A DNA stretch of 64,000 bases, taken from Croceicoccus marinus (GTDB taxonomy: Bacteria; Pseudomonadota; Alphaproteobacteria; Sphingomonadales; Sphingomonadaceae). Below, piece after piece: positions 45,160 to 53,692 of this stretch. A program made the position numbers and the translations under genes. The notes beneath the pieces are model-generated. The model worked only from the letters and a program-made list of their open reading frames with translations, made no database searches and was not told the origin of the DNA. The stretch lies in the NCBI RefSeq assembly GCF_001661675.2, contig NZ_CP019603.1:62001-126000 (forward strand), given 5' to 3'. Each line of letters starts with the position of its first letter. Positions within the stretch are counted from its first letter, which is position 1.

Positions 45160-45810
45160 ATGAGCCAGACGATCGCAGTAGTCGGCGGTACGGGCAATCT
45201 CGGCAGCGCCATTGCATGGCGGCTTGCCAAGGCAGGGCATCAGGTGATCATCGGATCGCGCTCTGCCGAAGCGGCCATTGCCCGGGCAGAGGAACTCGGC
45301 CATGGGCTGACCGGCATGGCCAATGCCGATGCGGCGCAGGCGGGCGACATCGTGTTGGTCACCGTGCCGTTTTCCGCCCAAGCGGCGACGCTGGCCGATA
45401 TCAAGCCGCATGTCGCCGGCAAGATCGTCGTCGATACCACTGTCCCGCTCGTTCCGCCCAAGGTGATGCGCGTCCAGTTGCCTGAAGAAGGATCGGCAGC
45501 GATATGCGCCAGCAATCTGCTGGGCGACGATGTCCGGTTGGTCGCGGCGTTCCACAATGTCGCGGCGCATCGCCTGGCAGAGGATGGCTTTGTCGATTGC
45601 GACATTCTGGTGTTCGGCGACGACAAGGCGGCACGTGCCGAAGTTGTCGCGCTGGCAGAAGCCATTGGGCAACGCGGCATCCATGCCGGCCCGCTGGTCA
45701 ACGCGGCGGCGGCCGAGGCGATGACCTCGCTGCTGATTTTCATCAACAAGAACTACAAGGTCGATGGCGCCGGAATTCGCATCACGGGCGAATTGAACGC
45801 CCCCGATTGA
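45160..45810 (+). CDS. npdG: F420H2:NADP+ oxidoreductase (Fno/NpdG)
   Basis: 216 residues. An NADP-binding loop VVGGTGNLGSAIA at 7-19 with GSRS after the second strand (Ser/Arg binds the 2'-phosphate), then DIVLVTVPF and LVAAFHNVAAHRL, as in archaeal and actinobacterial Fno. It moves hydride between NADPH and F420, giving the F420H2 needed by LLM reductases. Position inside the biosynthetic locus supports this over other NADP reductases. Confidence 0.92.
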   Translation: MSQTIAVVGGTGNLGSAIAWRLAKAGHQVIIGSRSAEAAIARAEELGHGLTGMANADAAQAGDIVLVTVPFSAQAATLADIKPHVAGKIVVDTTVPLVPPKVMRVQLPEEGSAAICASNLLGDDVRLVAAFHNVAAHRLAEDGFVDCDILVFGDDKAARAEVVALAEAIGQRGIHAGPLVNAAAAEAMTSLLIFINKNYKVDGAGIRITGELNAPD

Positions 45811-45812
45811 CG

Positions 45813-46568
45813 ATGTTCAGCGTATTTCCCGTCGGCGACTTGCCGGAATTCCATGGTGGCGATGACCTGCCTTCCATACTGGCCGACCGCCTTGCCCAGG
45901 GCGACCCCGGCCTTGCGCCCGGCGATATTCTTGTCGTCACGCAAAAGATCGTTTCGAAATCGGAAGGCCGGATGGTCGCGCTTTCGTCGGTCAATATTAG
46001 CGACGGCGCGCGCGATCTTGCCCGCCAAACCCATAAGGACCCCGCGCTGGTCGAGATGGTACTGCGCGAATCCAGCGACGTGGTGAGAGCGGTGCCCAAC
46101 GTACTGATAACGCGGCACCGGCTTGGCCATGTGATGGCGAATGCCGGCATCGATGCTTCCAATCTGGGTACATGTGGCGAGGAAAAGGTGCTTTTACTGC
46201 CCGAAGATCCCGATGCCAGCGCGGCCCGCATAGCCGATGCATGCCACGCCCGAACGGGCATCAGGCCTGGTGTCATCATCTCCGACAGCTTTGGCCGTCC
46301 ATGGCGGATCGGGACGACCAATGTGGCGATCGGCGTGGCTGGTCCCCCCGCCGTGATCGATGAGCGAGGCAAACCCGACAGGGACGGGCGGATCATGCAG
46401 GTGACGCAAATCGCCTTCGCCGATGCCGCAGCCGGGGCGGCTGGGCTTGCGATGGGCGAGGGCCCCGAGGGCTTGCCGGCCTGCGTGCTGCGCGGCCTGC
46501 CATGGCAGCACGGCGACCAGACCAGCCGGAACCTGCTGCGTCCGGCGGGGGAGGATTTGTTCCGATGA
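45813..46568 (+). CDS. cofE: coenzyme F420-0:L-glutamate ligase (CofE)
   Basis: 251 residues, the length of archaeal stand-alone CofE, without the extra C-terminal nitroreductase domain of mycobacterial FbiB. Signature blocks are DILVVTQKIVSKSEGR near 41 and SDSFGRPWRIGTTNVAIG near 158. It adds glutamates to F420-0 with GTP. The ATG lies two bases after the npdG stop, and it overlaps cofD by four bases (ATGA). Confidence 0.95.
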   Translation: MFSVFPVGDLPEFHGGDDLPSILADRLAQGDPGLAPGDILVVTQKIVSKSEGRMVALSSVNISDGARDLARQTHKDPALVEMVLRESSDVVRAVPNVLITRHRLGHVMANAGIDASNLGTCGEEKVLLLPEDPDASAARIADACHARTGIRPGVIISDSFGRPWRIGTTNVAIGVAGPPAVIDERGKPDRDGRIMQVTQIAFADAAAGAAGLAMGEGPEGLPACVLRGLPWQHGDQTSRNLLRPAGEDLFR

Positions 46569-47491
46569 GCGCACGTGTCACTGTCCTGACCGGAGGCGTG
46601 GGCGGCGCCAAGCTGGTCGAGGGCTTGCAGCAGATCGTGCCCGGCACTCACCTGACGGCGATCGTGAACACTGGCGATGATTTCGAGCATTTCGGCCTGC
46701 CGATCTCGCCCGACATTGATACCTTGCTCTACACGCTGGCGGGGCTGTCGAATGTCAGCCTGGGCTGGGGCCGCGAAGGCGAGACATGGTCGTTCATGGC
46801 CGCGGTAAAGAGCCTTGGCGGCGAGGACTGGTTCAACCTCGGCGATGGCGACCTCGCGCTGCATGTCTTGCGCCGCATGGCCAAGGACGCGGGCCAGCCT
46901 TTGTCTGAAATCGTGCGGGGTTTTGCCCGCCAATGGGGTCTTGGCCTGACGATCCTGCCGATGAGCGACGATCCCGTCGCGACATGGGTGAGAACGGACG
47001 AAGGATTGCTGCCTTTCCAGCGCTATTTCGTGGCGCGGCGGTGCGAACCGCGCGTCAATGCGATCCGCTTAGAAGGTGCTGATGCTGCCTTGCCGGCACC
47101 GGGCGTGGTGGCGGCCATCGAAGCGGCCGATATGATCCTGATTGCGCCATCCAATCCTTGGCTCAGCATCGATCCCATATTGGCGGTTCCCGGCCTGCGG
47201 CAGGCGCTGGAACGCAGGAATGCGCCGCTTGTGGCCGTGTCGCCGCTGGTGGGCGGAAAAGCGGTCAAGGGGCCGACGGCCAAGCTGATGGGCGAACTTG
47301 GCCTTTCGGTGACGAACCAGACGATTGCCGAACATTACGGCGAACTGCTGGACGCGATGCTGGTGCACGAGGGCGATCCACAGCCTTCCGGGCTTTCTTT
47401 TGCTGAAGCCGACACGCTTATGAACACGGCGCGGGATCGGCACCGCGTTGCGATCGCCGCCATGGATCTCGCCGAACGACTGACGCGCTGA
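46565..47491 (+). CDS. cofD: 2-phospho-L-lactate transferase-type enzyme CofD (FbiA)
   Basis: 308 residues. N-terminal LTGGVGGAKLVEGL and NTGDDFEHFGLPISPDIDTL blocks are diagnostic of CofD/FbiA, which joins the activated phospho-acid to FO, giving (dehydro-)F420-0. The start MSARVT overlaps cofE (ATGA). It is followed with one-base overlap (TGATG) by cofC. Which three-carbon donor is used (lactate, PEP or glycerate form) cannot be read from the sequence by eye. Confidence 0.96.
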   Translation: MSARVTVLTGGVGGAKLVEGLQQIVPGTHLTAIVNTGDDFEHFGLPISPDIDTLLYTLAGLSNVSLGWGREGETWSFMAAVKSLGGEDWFNLGDGDLALHVLRRMAKDAGQPLSEIVRGFARQWGLGLTILPMSDDPVATWVRTDEGLLPFQRYFVARRCEPRVNAIRLEGADAALPAPGVVAAIEAADMILIAPSNPWLSIDPILAVPGLRQALERRNAPLVAVSPLVGGKAVKGPTAKLMGELGLSVTNQTIAEHYGELLDAMLVHEGDPQPSGLSFAEADTLMNTARDRHRVAIAAMDLAERLTR

Positions 47492-48054
47492 TGGCATGGA
47501 CGGCGCTGGTCCCGATCCGCACCGGCCCTGCGGGAAAGTCGCGATTGAAAGGCGTGCTGGATGCAGACGCACGCGGGCGCCTGGCATTGGACATGGCTCG
47601 GCACGTGATCGACGTTCTGGCGCAATGTCCGGGAATCGACCGGATCGTCGTGCTTTCGAACGAAGCCTTCGACCATCCTGCGGCCGTGTGGGCCAAGGAC
47701 GGCGGGCAGGGGCTGAATGCCGAGATTTCGGCGTTTCGGAACGGTTTCGGTGCGTCGCCGCTACTTGTGATCCACGCAGACCTGCCCTTGTTGGCTCGGG
47801 ACGATGTCGATGCGCTGCTTGATGCTGCGACCCGCCATGGCGCTGCCTTGGCCACGGATCGCCTGGGGCAGGGCACCAATGCATTGGCACTGGCTGACGG
47901 TCGATCGTTCTCGTTCCAATTCGGGCAGGGCAGTCGCATTCTTCACTGCGGCGCGGATGTTGCCATGCCGGTACTTCAGCGGACGGGTCTGTCAGCCGAT
48001 CTCGATACGCCTGCCGACTTGGAGTTCCTGCAGGAACGGGGATTGCGTGTCTAA
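47491..48054 (+). CDS. cofC: phospho-acid guanylyltransferase CofC (FbiD)
   Basis: 187 residues with the nucleotidyltransferase fold of CofC: VPIRTGPAGKSRL at 7-19 is the GTP-binding start, LLVIHADLPLL near 92-102 carries the metal-binding Asp, and ATDRLGQGTNAL follows. It activates a phospho-acid (2-phospholactate, PEP or 3-phosphoglycerate in known cases) with GTP for CofD. Last of the four core F420 biosynthesis genes. Confidence 0.93.
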   Translation: MAWTALVPIRTGPAGKSRLKGVLDADARGRLALDMARHVIDVLAQCPGIDRIVVLSNEAFDHPAAVWAKDGGQGLNAEISAFRNGFGASPLLVIHADLPLLARDDVDALLDAATRHGAALATDRLGQGTNALALADGRSFSFQFGQGSRILHCGADVAMPVLQRTGLSADLDTPADLEFLQERGLRV

Positions 48055-48131
48055 ACCGCCTTTCTTCCGGCAGGTAAGTTGACTGCGCCGGACTGTTACC
48101 CGCCCGGTACACCAGCGCAGGAGAGGCAGTC

Positions 48132-49052
48132 ATGAAACTGAGTATCGGTATCCCCAAAAGCATGAAGGTTGCCGCCATGGTCCAGCCATGGGAGGAACCG
48201 CTGACCGGAGCCGATGTCGGGGAACTGATGGCAGTCGCGGACCGGCTCGGCTTCTACAAATGCATGCTGGGTGAACATTTCATCATTCCCAAGGAACACA
48301 TCGAACTGTCGGGCGACTGGTATTTCCACACCGCCGTGGCGCTGGGTTTTTATGGCGGGCAGACGAAGAACCTGCGCCTTGCATCCTCGATCTCCATCCT
48401 GCCGCTGCAAAGCCCCATCGTGCAGGCCAAGGCATGGTCGACGCTCGACTGGCTAACGGGTGGTCGGGCAGAGCCGATCTTCGGCGTCGGCTGGCTGAAA
48501 GAAGAATTCGACATGCTGGGCGTGCCGTTCGAAAAACGCGGCGCGATGGCGGATGAATATATTGCGGCGATGATCGAACTCTGGACGCAGGACGATCCGG
48601 AATTCGAGGGCGAATTCGTCAGCTTCAAAAATTGCGGTTTCGCACCCAAGCCGCTTCAAAAACCGCACGTGCCAATCTGGTTCGGCGGCGATGCGCCTGC
48701 GGTTCAGCGGCGGGTGGCGAAGTTCGGCAATGGCTGGTCGCCGTTCCGTACACCGCCCGAAAGCTTTCCCGACTGCATCGACTACATCAAGTCACAACCG
48801 GAATATGACGGTCGGCCGCTGGAGATGTTTTTCGCCCTCGAAATGCTGAACGTCGGTGCGCATCATGAAATTCTGGATGATGCCCGTGCGCCGGGGACCG
48901 AGGACAAGCAGAAGATCATCGACCAGATCGGATGGCTGAAGGAACTGGGTATTACCGAAACCATCGTACCCTTGCCGCCGGGCCTGTCCGGCAAGCAGGC
49001 ATGGATCGACCGCCAGCACTGGGTTGCCGAGGAGATCATGCCGGCAATCTGA
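48132..49052 (+). CDS. LLM class F420-dependent oxidoreductase
   Basis: 306 residues, LLM barrel: MAVADRLGFYKCMLGEHFIIP at about 33-53, LASSISILPLQSPIVQAK, LTGGRAEPIFGVGWLKEEF, and KPHVPIWFGGDAPAVQRRVAKFGNGW. This is the pattern of Rv2161c-type F420 enzymes. It follows cofC after 77 nt and likely belongs to the same transcript. GAGAGGCAGTC precedes the ATG. Confidence 0.88.
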   Translation: MKLSIGIPKSMKVAAMVQPWEEPLTGADVGELMAVADRLGFYKCMLGEHFIIPKEHIELSGDWYFHTAVALGFYGGQTKNLRLASSISILPLQSPIVQAKAWSTLDWLTGGRAEPIFGVGWLKEEFDMLGVPFEKRGAMADEYIAAMIELWTQDDPEFEGEFVSFKNCGFAPKPLQKPHVPIWFGGDAPAVQRRVAKFGNGWSPFRTPPESFPDCIDYIKSQPEYDGRPLEMFFALEMLNVGAHHEILDDARAPGTEDKQKIIDQIGWLKELGITETIVPLPPGLSGKQAWIDRQHWVAEEIMPAI

Positions 49053-49071
49053 CCGATAGCGTTTCGTCCCG

Positions 49072-49887
49072 TTACCCCGGCATGGCTGCGAACATGTCCA
49101 GCATGTCGGCGTAATGGGGCTGGTGGTGGGCGATGCCGCCATCGGCCGAGATGATCTGGGCGGTGACAAAGCCCGCAAGATCCGACGCCAGCCACAGCAC
49201 GGCGCCCGCGATATCATCCGCAACGCTTTCGCGGGGCAAAAGCACGTGGCGCTGGATCATGGCGAGCTGGTGGTCGGTCATTTGCGCGCGCGCCACGGGG
49301 CTGAGCACAAGGCCGGGAAGCACCGCGTTGCAACGGATATTGGCCCGCCCGAACTGCGTGGCCGTATTGCGGGTCAGCGCATTTACCGCGGCCTTGGACG
49401 CGCTATAGGCGGGATTGAGCACATCGCCGAGCAGCGAAACGCCCGAGCTGGTGTTGATGATCGAACCGCCGCCCGCGGCGATCATGTGCGGTACGACATG
49501 CTTGGTCACGAACATCGTCCCGCGCACATTGATGTCGAAAGCGGCATCCCACACTTCCGGATCCATTTCGGCCAGAGAAGCGTCGCGCATCATCTGCTGG
49601 GCGCCGGTGTTGGCGGCATTATTATGCAGGATATCGATCCTGCCGAATTCGTCGATCGTCGCCGCCACCATAGCAGCGACGCTGGCTTCATCGCCCAGAT
49701 CGACCTTCAAGGCGATGGCCTTGCCTCCGGCTTCTGCAATGCCAGAGGCCACCCGCCGCGCGCCTTCCTCGTTGATATCGGCAACCGCGACCGACGCGCC
49801 GTTCGCAGCCAGCATGCGGGCGCAGGCTTCCCCGATATTCGCACCGCCGCCGGTAACTATGGCGATCTTGCCCTCGACCAGACCCAT
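49072..49887 (-). CDS. SDR family oxidoreductase
   Basis: 271 residues: TGGGANIG at 12-19 (an Ala-Asn variant of the usual loop), Asp38 (NAD+ preference), NNAA at 89-92, Ser147/148, Tyr161/Lys165 (YSASK). Start MGLVEG has GGAG 8 nt upstream. It follows the kinase-like gene by two bases on the minus strand and converges on the LLM gene with no clear terminator. Confidence 0.88.
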   Translation of the reverse strand: MGLVEGKIAIVTGGGANIGEACARMLAANGASVAVADINEEGARRVASGIAEAGGKAIALKVDLGDEASVAAMVAATIDEFGRIDILHNNAANTGAQQMMRDASLAEMDPEVWDAAFDINVRGTMFVTKHVVPHMIAAGGGSIINTSSGVSLLGDVLNPAYSASKAAVNALTRNTATQFGRANIRCNAVLPGLVLSPVARAQMTDHQLAMIQRHVLLPRESVADDIAGAVLWLASDLAGFVTAQIISADGGIAHHQPHYADMLDMFAAMPG

Positions 49888-49889
49888 TC

Positions 49890-51041
49890 TTATTCTCCTA
49901 ATAGCTGCCACGTGCCGTAATCCTCGGCAGCCGTGAAGAAGCGTTCGTTCATGGGAAGGCCGTTCTGCCCCCACTCATCGAGATTGGCGGCCCAGGCTTG
50001 CAATCCGTACATCACGAAAAGCCGCGTCTGCTCCCATGCCTCGTCAAAGTCGGGAACCCCCTGCGCGCCGGTCGCGATCAGATATTCGCGATATTGCTTC
50101 ACCATGTCCTTGTGATGCTTGCGGCGCTCTTCGATGCTGAGCGCGCCGATCACGAAATAGGTCAGGTCGCGCCATGGGCGGCCGCGCCGGACCAGCTGCC
50201 AGTCCAGCCAGAGCCGGTCGCCGTCGGGCAGGATATAGGTATTGCCCTGATGGCAGTCGCCCAGCACGATACAATGCGGCGCATCATAGGCCCGCTCAAG
50301 CTCACCCAAACGGTCAAATGCGCGTTCCAGCTTGCGCGGATCGTCAAGGTAATGCTGCGGCGCGACGGCGCGGAAAGCAGGGTCCGCCAGATTGGCTTCG
50401 ATCCATTGCCACATGATCCGCACCTGATCGCTGTCGACGGGTGTGTCCATTTGGGTCTGGAGCCATGGGGCATTGGCGGTGCTGATCTTGTCGCTTCCCC
50501 AAAGGCTGCCATGCAGCGTGGCAAGGCCTTCGAGATTGTCCATGATCATGTCGACGCCATTGGCATCGGTACTGTGCCCGAACTTGCCGCCGCGCTGCAC
50601 TAGATCTTCCAGCACCACGAAGCCATGCGCACTGCCGTCATCGTCCCAGTCGGCGTAATAGCATTTTGCCGTCGGCACTTTCATTTCGTCGATCAGGAAG
50701 TGGTAGAAGCGCGCTTCGACGGCGTGGATATCGACATTGTCGAACGATCCCGACCAGTTCGCCTTCATGCAGACATGCTCGGGCAGTCCTGCGGCCTTGC
50801 CCGCATCGTTCCAGTCGACTTTAACGCGCCATTTCGTCGTGTGGCTGTTGAGCAGTTGGACGGTTTCCACGCTGTGCGCCGCAACGCCCGGATATTTATA
50901 GCTCATCATCCTGCCCAGCCACTCGGCGTCGACATCCTCCAGCCTTGTCGGCAGCTTGTCCGTGCGGGCGGGATAGGGACGCGGCACGCAATTCGTGTCG
51001 ACGACTGTACTCTTATATTGGGCGGGGGCGTGCGGATCCAT
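49890..51041 (-). CDS. aminoglycoside phosphotransferase (APH)/kinase-like protein
   Basis: 383 residues with a protein-kinase-like APH fold. LGDCHQGNTYI near 265 is the Brenner catalytic loop (Asp, Asn), although the usual HGD starts LGD here, and LWLDWQLVRRGRP supplies the DFG-equivalent Asp. Members in catabolic clusters phosphorylate hydroxylated small molecules or act as acyl-CoA-associated kinases. AAGGAGCTGACCC precedes the ATG. It is divergent from the NTF2-like gene at 51208. Confidence 0.82.
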   Translation of the reverse strand: MDPHAPAQYKSTVVDTNCVPRPYPARTDKLPTRLEDVDAEWLGRMMSYKYPGVAAHSVETVQLLNSHTTKWRVKVDWNDAGKAAGLPEHVCMKANWSGSFDNVDIHAVEARFYHFLIDEMKVPTAKCYYADWDDDGSAHGFVVLEDLVQRGGKFGHSTDANGVDMIMDNLEGLATLHGSLWGSDKISTANAPWLQTQMDTPVDSDQVRIMWQWIEANLADPAFRAVAPQHYLDDPRKLERAFDRLGELERAYDAPHCIVLGDCHQGNTYILPDGDRLWLDWQLVRRGRPWRDLTYFVIGALSIEERRKHHKDMVKQYREYLIATGAQGVPDFDEAWEQTRLFVMYGLQAWAANLDEWGQNGLPMNERFFTAAEDYGTWQLLGE

Positions 51042-51207
51042 GGGTCAGCTCCTTGCGATCTGTCTGTTTTCGAACCTGCGGCGCGATGGGCGGCATGTTC
51101 CTCTCTTGCCCTCATGCTTCGCAGAGCACCTGATGGAGCAACCTGTCCAAGGAAAGGGGCGGGACGGGCTGGGCAGGGTGATGAAGCGGCGACGGAGAGA
51201 GACCGAA

Positions 51208-51600
51208 ATGGCCCAGAACGAACAGAACAAGGATATCGTGCGACGCTTCCTCGGCGCGGTCGAAGCGGGCGAGCTTGAGGTGATCGAGCAATTGCAGGCG
51301 CCAGATTGCACATGGTGGATGATCGGATCGGGCGAAATATCCCGGAAAGCCTATACCGACGCAGTAAAGGGCATGCTGCTGACCGCTTCGCACCGCAAGG
51401 TTCGCATCGTGGGCATGGTCGCGGAAGGCGACACGGTCGCAGCAGAGGTGCGCTCGGAAATGCATTTCGGCGACCGGGTCTATGCCAATGAATATCACGA
51501 TCTGTTCGTGATCAGGGACGGGTTGATCGTCCACGGACGCGAATATTTCGATACCGGCAAGGTCGCTGCCTTTTTCGGCGCGCAGGAAGGTTTGGCATGA
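51208..51600 (+). CDS. NTF2-like (SnoaL-type) protein
   Basis: 130 residues: helix pair NKDIVRRFLGAVEAGELEVIEQL, then VRSEMHFGDRVYANEYHDLFVIRDGLIVHGREYFDT, the usual ending of SnoaL-like ketosteroid-isomerase relatives. Start MAQNEQ has GGAGAGAGACC before it; an ATG nine codons earlier is possible. It overlaps the next NTF2-fold gene by four bases. Confidence 0.78.
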   Translation: MAQNEQNKDIVRRFLGAVEAGELEVIEQLQAPDCTWWMIGSGEISRKAYTDAVKGMLLTASHRKVRIVGMVAEGDTVAAEVRSEMHFGDRVYANEYHDLFVIRDGLIVHGREYFDTGKVAAFFGAQEGLA

Positions 51601-52019
51601 ACGCCGAGACCGTCGTCAGGCAATTCCTCGCCCTGTTCCACACCAGCAAGCTGGACGTGGGGGCAGTGCGCGCGATGCTGGCTGACGATGCCCAGTATAA
51701 GCCGGTCGTGCCGATCGCTCCGGTAAGGCAGGGCGCGGACGCCATCTGCGAGGAGCTGGAGCGACAATACGAACTTTATGACGAATGCGCCTGCGATATT
51801 CGCAAGGTCGCGGCTTCGGGATCGACCGTTTTCACGGAACGGGTCGATACATGCCGGCAGTTGAAGGACGGGCGGGAAACCACCACCCATGTCGTCGGCG
51901 TGTTCGATCTGGATGATGCCGGCAAAATTGTCTGGTGGCGGGAATATTGGGACGGTCTCGATTGTGCGGGTCAGTTGGGGATCGACGACAAGGCCATGCG
52001 ATCGATCATGTGTGCGTGA
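51597..52019 (+). CDS. limonene-1,2-epoxide hydrolase-like protein
   Basis: 140 residues, NTF2 fold of the limonene epoxide hydrolase (LEH) branch. The Arg-x-Asp catalytic pair is Arg82/Asp84 (TERVDTC), and the second Asp is Asp119 (WREYWDG). The water-binding Tyr/Asn pair is only partly kept: Tyr34 is present but the Asn is Pro36. It may open an epoxide or related ring. Overlaps the previous gene (ATGA) and lies 11 nt before a KstD-like flavoprotein. Confidence 0.8.
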   Translation: MNAETVVRQFLALFHTSKLDVGAVRAMLADDAQYKPVVPIAPVRQGADAICEELERQYELYDECACDIRKVAASGSTVFTERVDTCRQLKDGRETTTHVVGVFDLDDAGKIVWWREYWDGLDCAGQLGIDDKAMRSIMCA

Positions 52020-52030
52020 AGGGAAATTCG

Positions 52031-53692
52031 ATGCAGTATGACGTCGTGGTGATGGGTTCCGGCGGTGCCGGGCTGACAGCAGCGCTGGTCGCCGCAAAAG
52101 CGGGTTGCAAGGTGGTCGTGCTGGAAAAGGCGCCGCATTTCGGCGGGACAACGGCCATTTCCGGTGGCGGGGTCTGGATACCCGAAAGCCCGCAAGCCGT
52201 TGCGGCGGGCGTGGACGACAGCAAGAAGAAGGCGCTGGACTACTCGCTTGCCGTCGTCGGCAACCGGGCAGAGCGCGAGCTGATCGAAGCCTATATCGAA
52301 ACCGGCCCCGAAATGGTGAAATGGCTGGAGGCCAATAGTTCGGTCCATTTCCTTCTCTCGCCCCCGTCCAGCGACTGGTACCCCGAGGTAGAGGGCGCGA
52401 TGCACGAAGGGCGGTTGCTGGCTCCGGCTGAATATGACGGCAGAAAGCTCGGTTCCGATTTCGACAATCTTTCCAAGCCGCGCGAGGAATTCAACGCGCC
52501 TGGCGGTATGATGATCGATCTGTTCGATCTGCCCTATATCGCCAAGCTGCCGCAGCCAGGTGCGTTGTGGTACATGGCCAAGATCGCCATCCGTTTCGCT
52601 TTCGACAAGAAGAAGCTGGGCCGCGGCTCACGCCTGACGATGGGCAACGCCCTGATGGGCAGGCTTTACCGTTCGGTGCTGGACGCGGGGGTCGACCTCT
52701 ACAGCAGTGCGCCGGTCGAAAGACTGCTTGCCGATGGGGGCAGGGTCACGGGTGTCGTCGCGACCATAGACGGCAAGCAGACGGAAATTTCGGCCGCAAA
52801 GGGCGTCGTTCTGGCGGCCGGCGGATTTTCCGCCAACGAACAGATGCGCAAGGTCTATCTGGCCTATGCCGAGCAGCATGTTTCCATCCTTCCATATCAC
52901 AATACCGGAGACGGCATAAATGCCGCCACGGCATCGGGCGCCGTGCTGGGAACGGACAACCACGCCAATGCGGTCTGGGCCGTGGTGTCAAAGCGGACGC
53001 GCGATGATGGCTATGTCGAACGCTATGCGCATCTGATCGACATGTCGAAGCCCGGCTGCATCGCCGTCGGCAAGGACGGCAAACGCTTTGGCAATGAGGC
53101 CGGGGTCCATTTCGTCGAGGACATGCACGCCACCGGCAATGTGCCTGCATGGATCATTTCGAACGCGAAGAACGTCAAGAAATACGGCATGGGGCTGTCG
53201 CTTCCGGGGGGCAGCAAGATCAAGGAGCTGGTCGCTTCCGGCTATATGAAAAAGGCCAATACGCTGACCGAACTGGCGGCGCAAATCGGGGTCGATCCCA
53301 AGGCGCTGGAAGCAACCGCTGCGCGGGTCGATGCCGATGCGAAAACCGGGCGCGACAGTGAATTCGGCAAGGGCGATACGCTGATCGATCAAGAAATTGG
53401 CGATCCCGCGCACAAGCCCAATCCCTGCTTCGGGCCGGTTGGCGCGGGGCCCTATTACGCGGTCCAGATATTCCCCGGCGACGGATCGACGACCGTGGGC
53501 GTAAAAATCGACGCGCAATGCCGCGTCAAGGATGAGAGCGGTCAGCCGATTCCGGGCCTTTGGGCTGCCGGGCTGGATGCCAATTCGATCTGGCAGGGCA
53601 AGTCTCCGGCGCATGGATGCAATGTCGGTCCGGCACTGGTGACCGGCTTTATCGCGGGCAGGAGTATCACGGCATCAAAACAGCAGTCGTAA
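52031..53692 (+). CDS. FAD-dependent oxidoreductase, 3-ketosteroid delta1-dehydrogenase/fumarate-reductase type
   Basis: 553 residues. FAD loop VMGSGGAGLTAALVAAKAG at 7-25, EKAPHFGGTTAISGGGVWIP, and a C-terminal GAGPYYAVQIFPGDGSTTVG that carries the Tyr of KstD-type enzymes, then GLWAAGLDANSIWQG and a GPALVTG cap. KstD enzymes introduce a C=C next to a ring ketone. The start MQYDVV is preceded by AAGGGAAATTCG. The resemblance to KstD is clear by pattern but a substrate is not proven; it may act on another cyclic ketone. Confidence 0.88.
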   Translation: MQYDVVVMGSGGAGLTAALVAAKAGCKVVVLEKAPHFGGTTAISGGGVWIPESPQAVAAGVDDSKKKALDYSLAVVGNRAERELIEAYIETGPEMVKWLEANSSVHFLLSPPSSDWYPEVEGAMHEGRLLAPAEYDGRKLGSDFDNLSKPREEFNAPGGMMIDLFDLPYIAKLPQPGALWYMAKIAIRFAFDKKKLGRGSRLTMGNALMGRLYRSVLDAGVDLYSSAPVERLLADGGRVTGVVATIDGKQTEISAAKGVVLAAGGFSANEQMRKVYLAYAEQHVSILPYHNTGDGINAATASGAVLGTDNHANAVWAVVSKRTRDDGYVERYAHLIDMSKPGCIAVGKDGKRFGNEAGVHFVEDMHATGNVPAWIISNAKNVKKYGMGLSLPGGSKIKELVASGYMKKANTLTELAAQIGVDPKALEATAARVDADAKTGRDSEFGKGDTLIDQEIGDPAHKPNPCFGPVGAGPYYAVQIFPGDGSTTVGVKIDAQCRVKDESGQPIPGLWAAGLDANSIWQGKSPAHGCNVGPALVTGFIAGRSITASKQQS

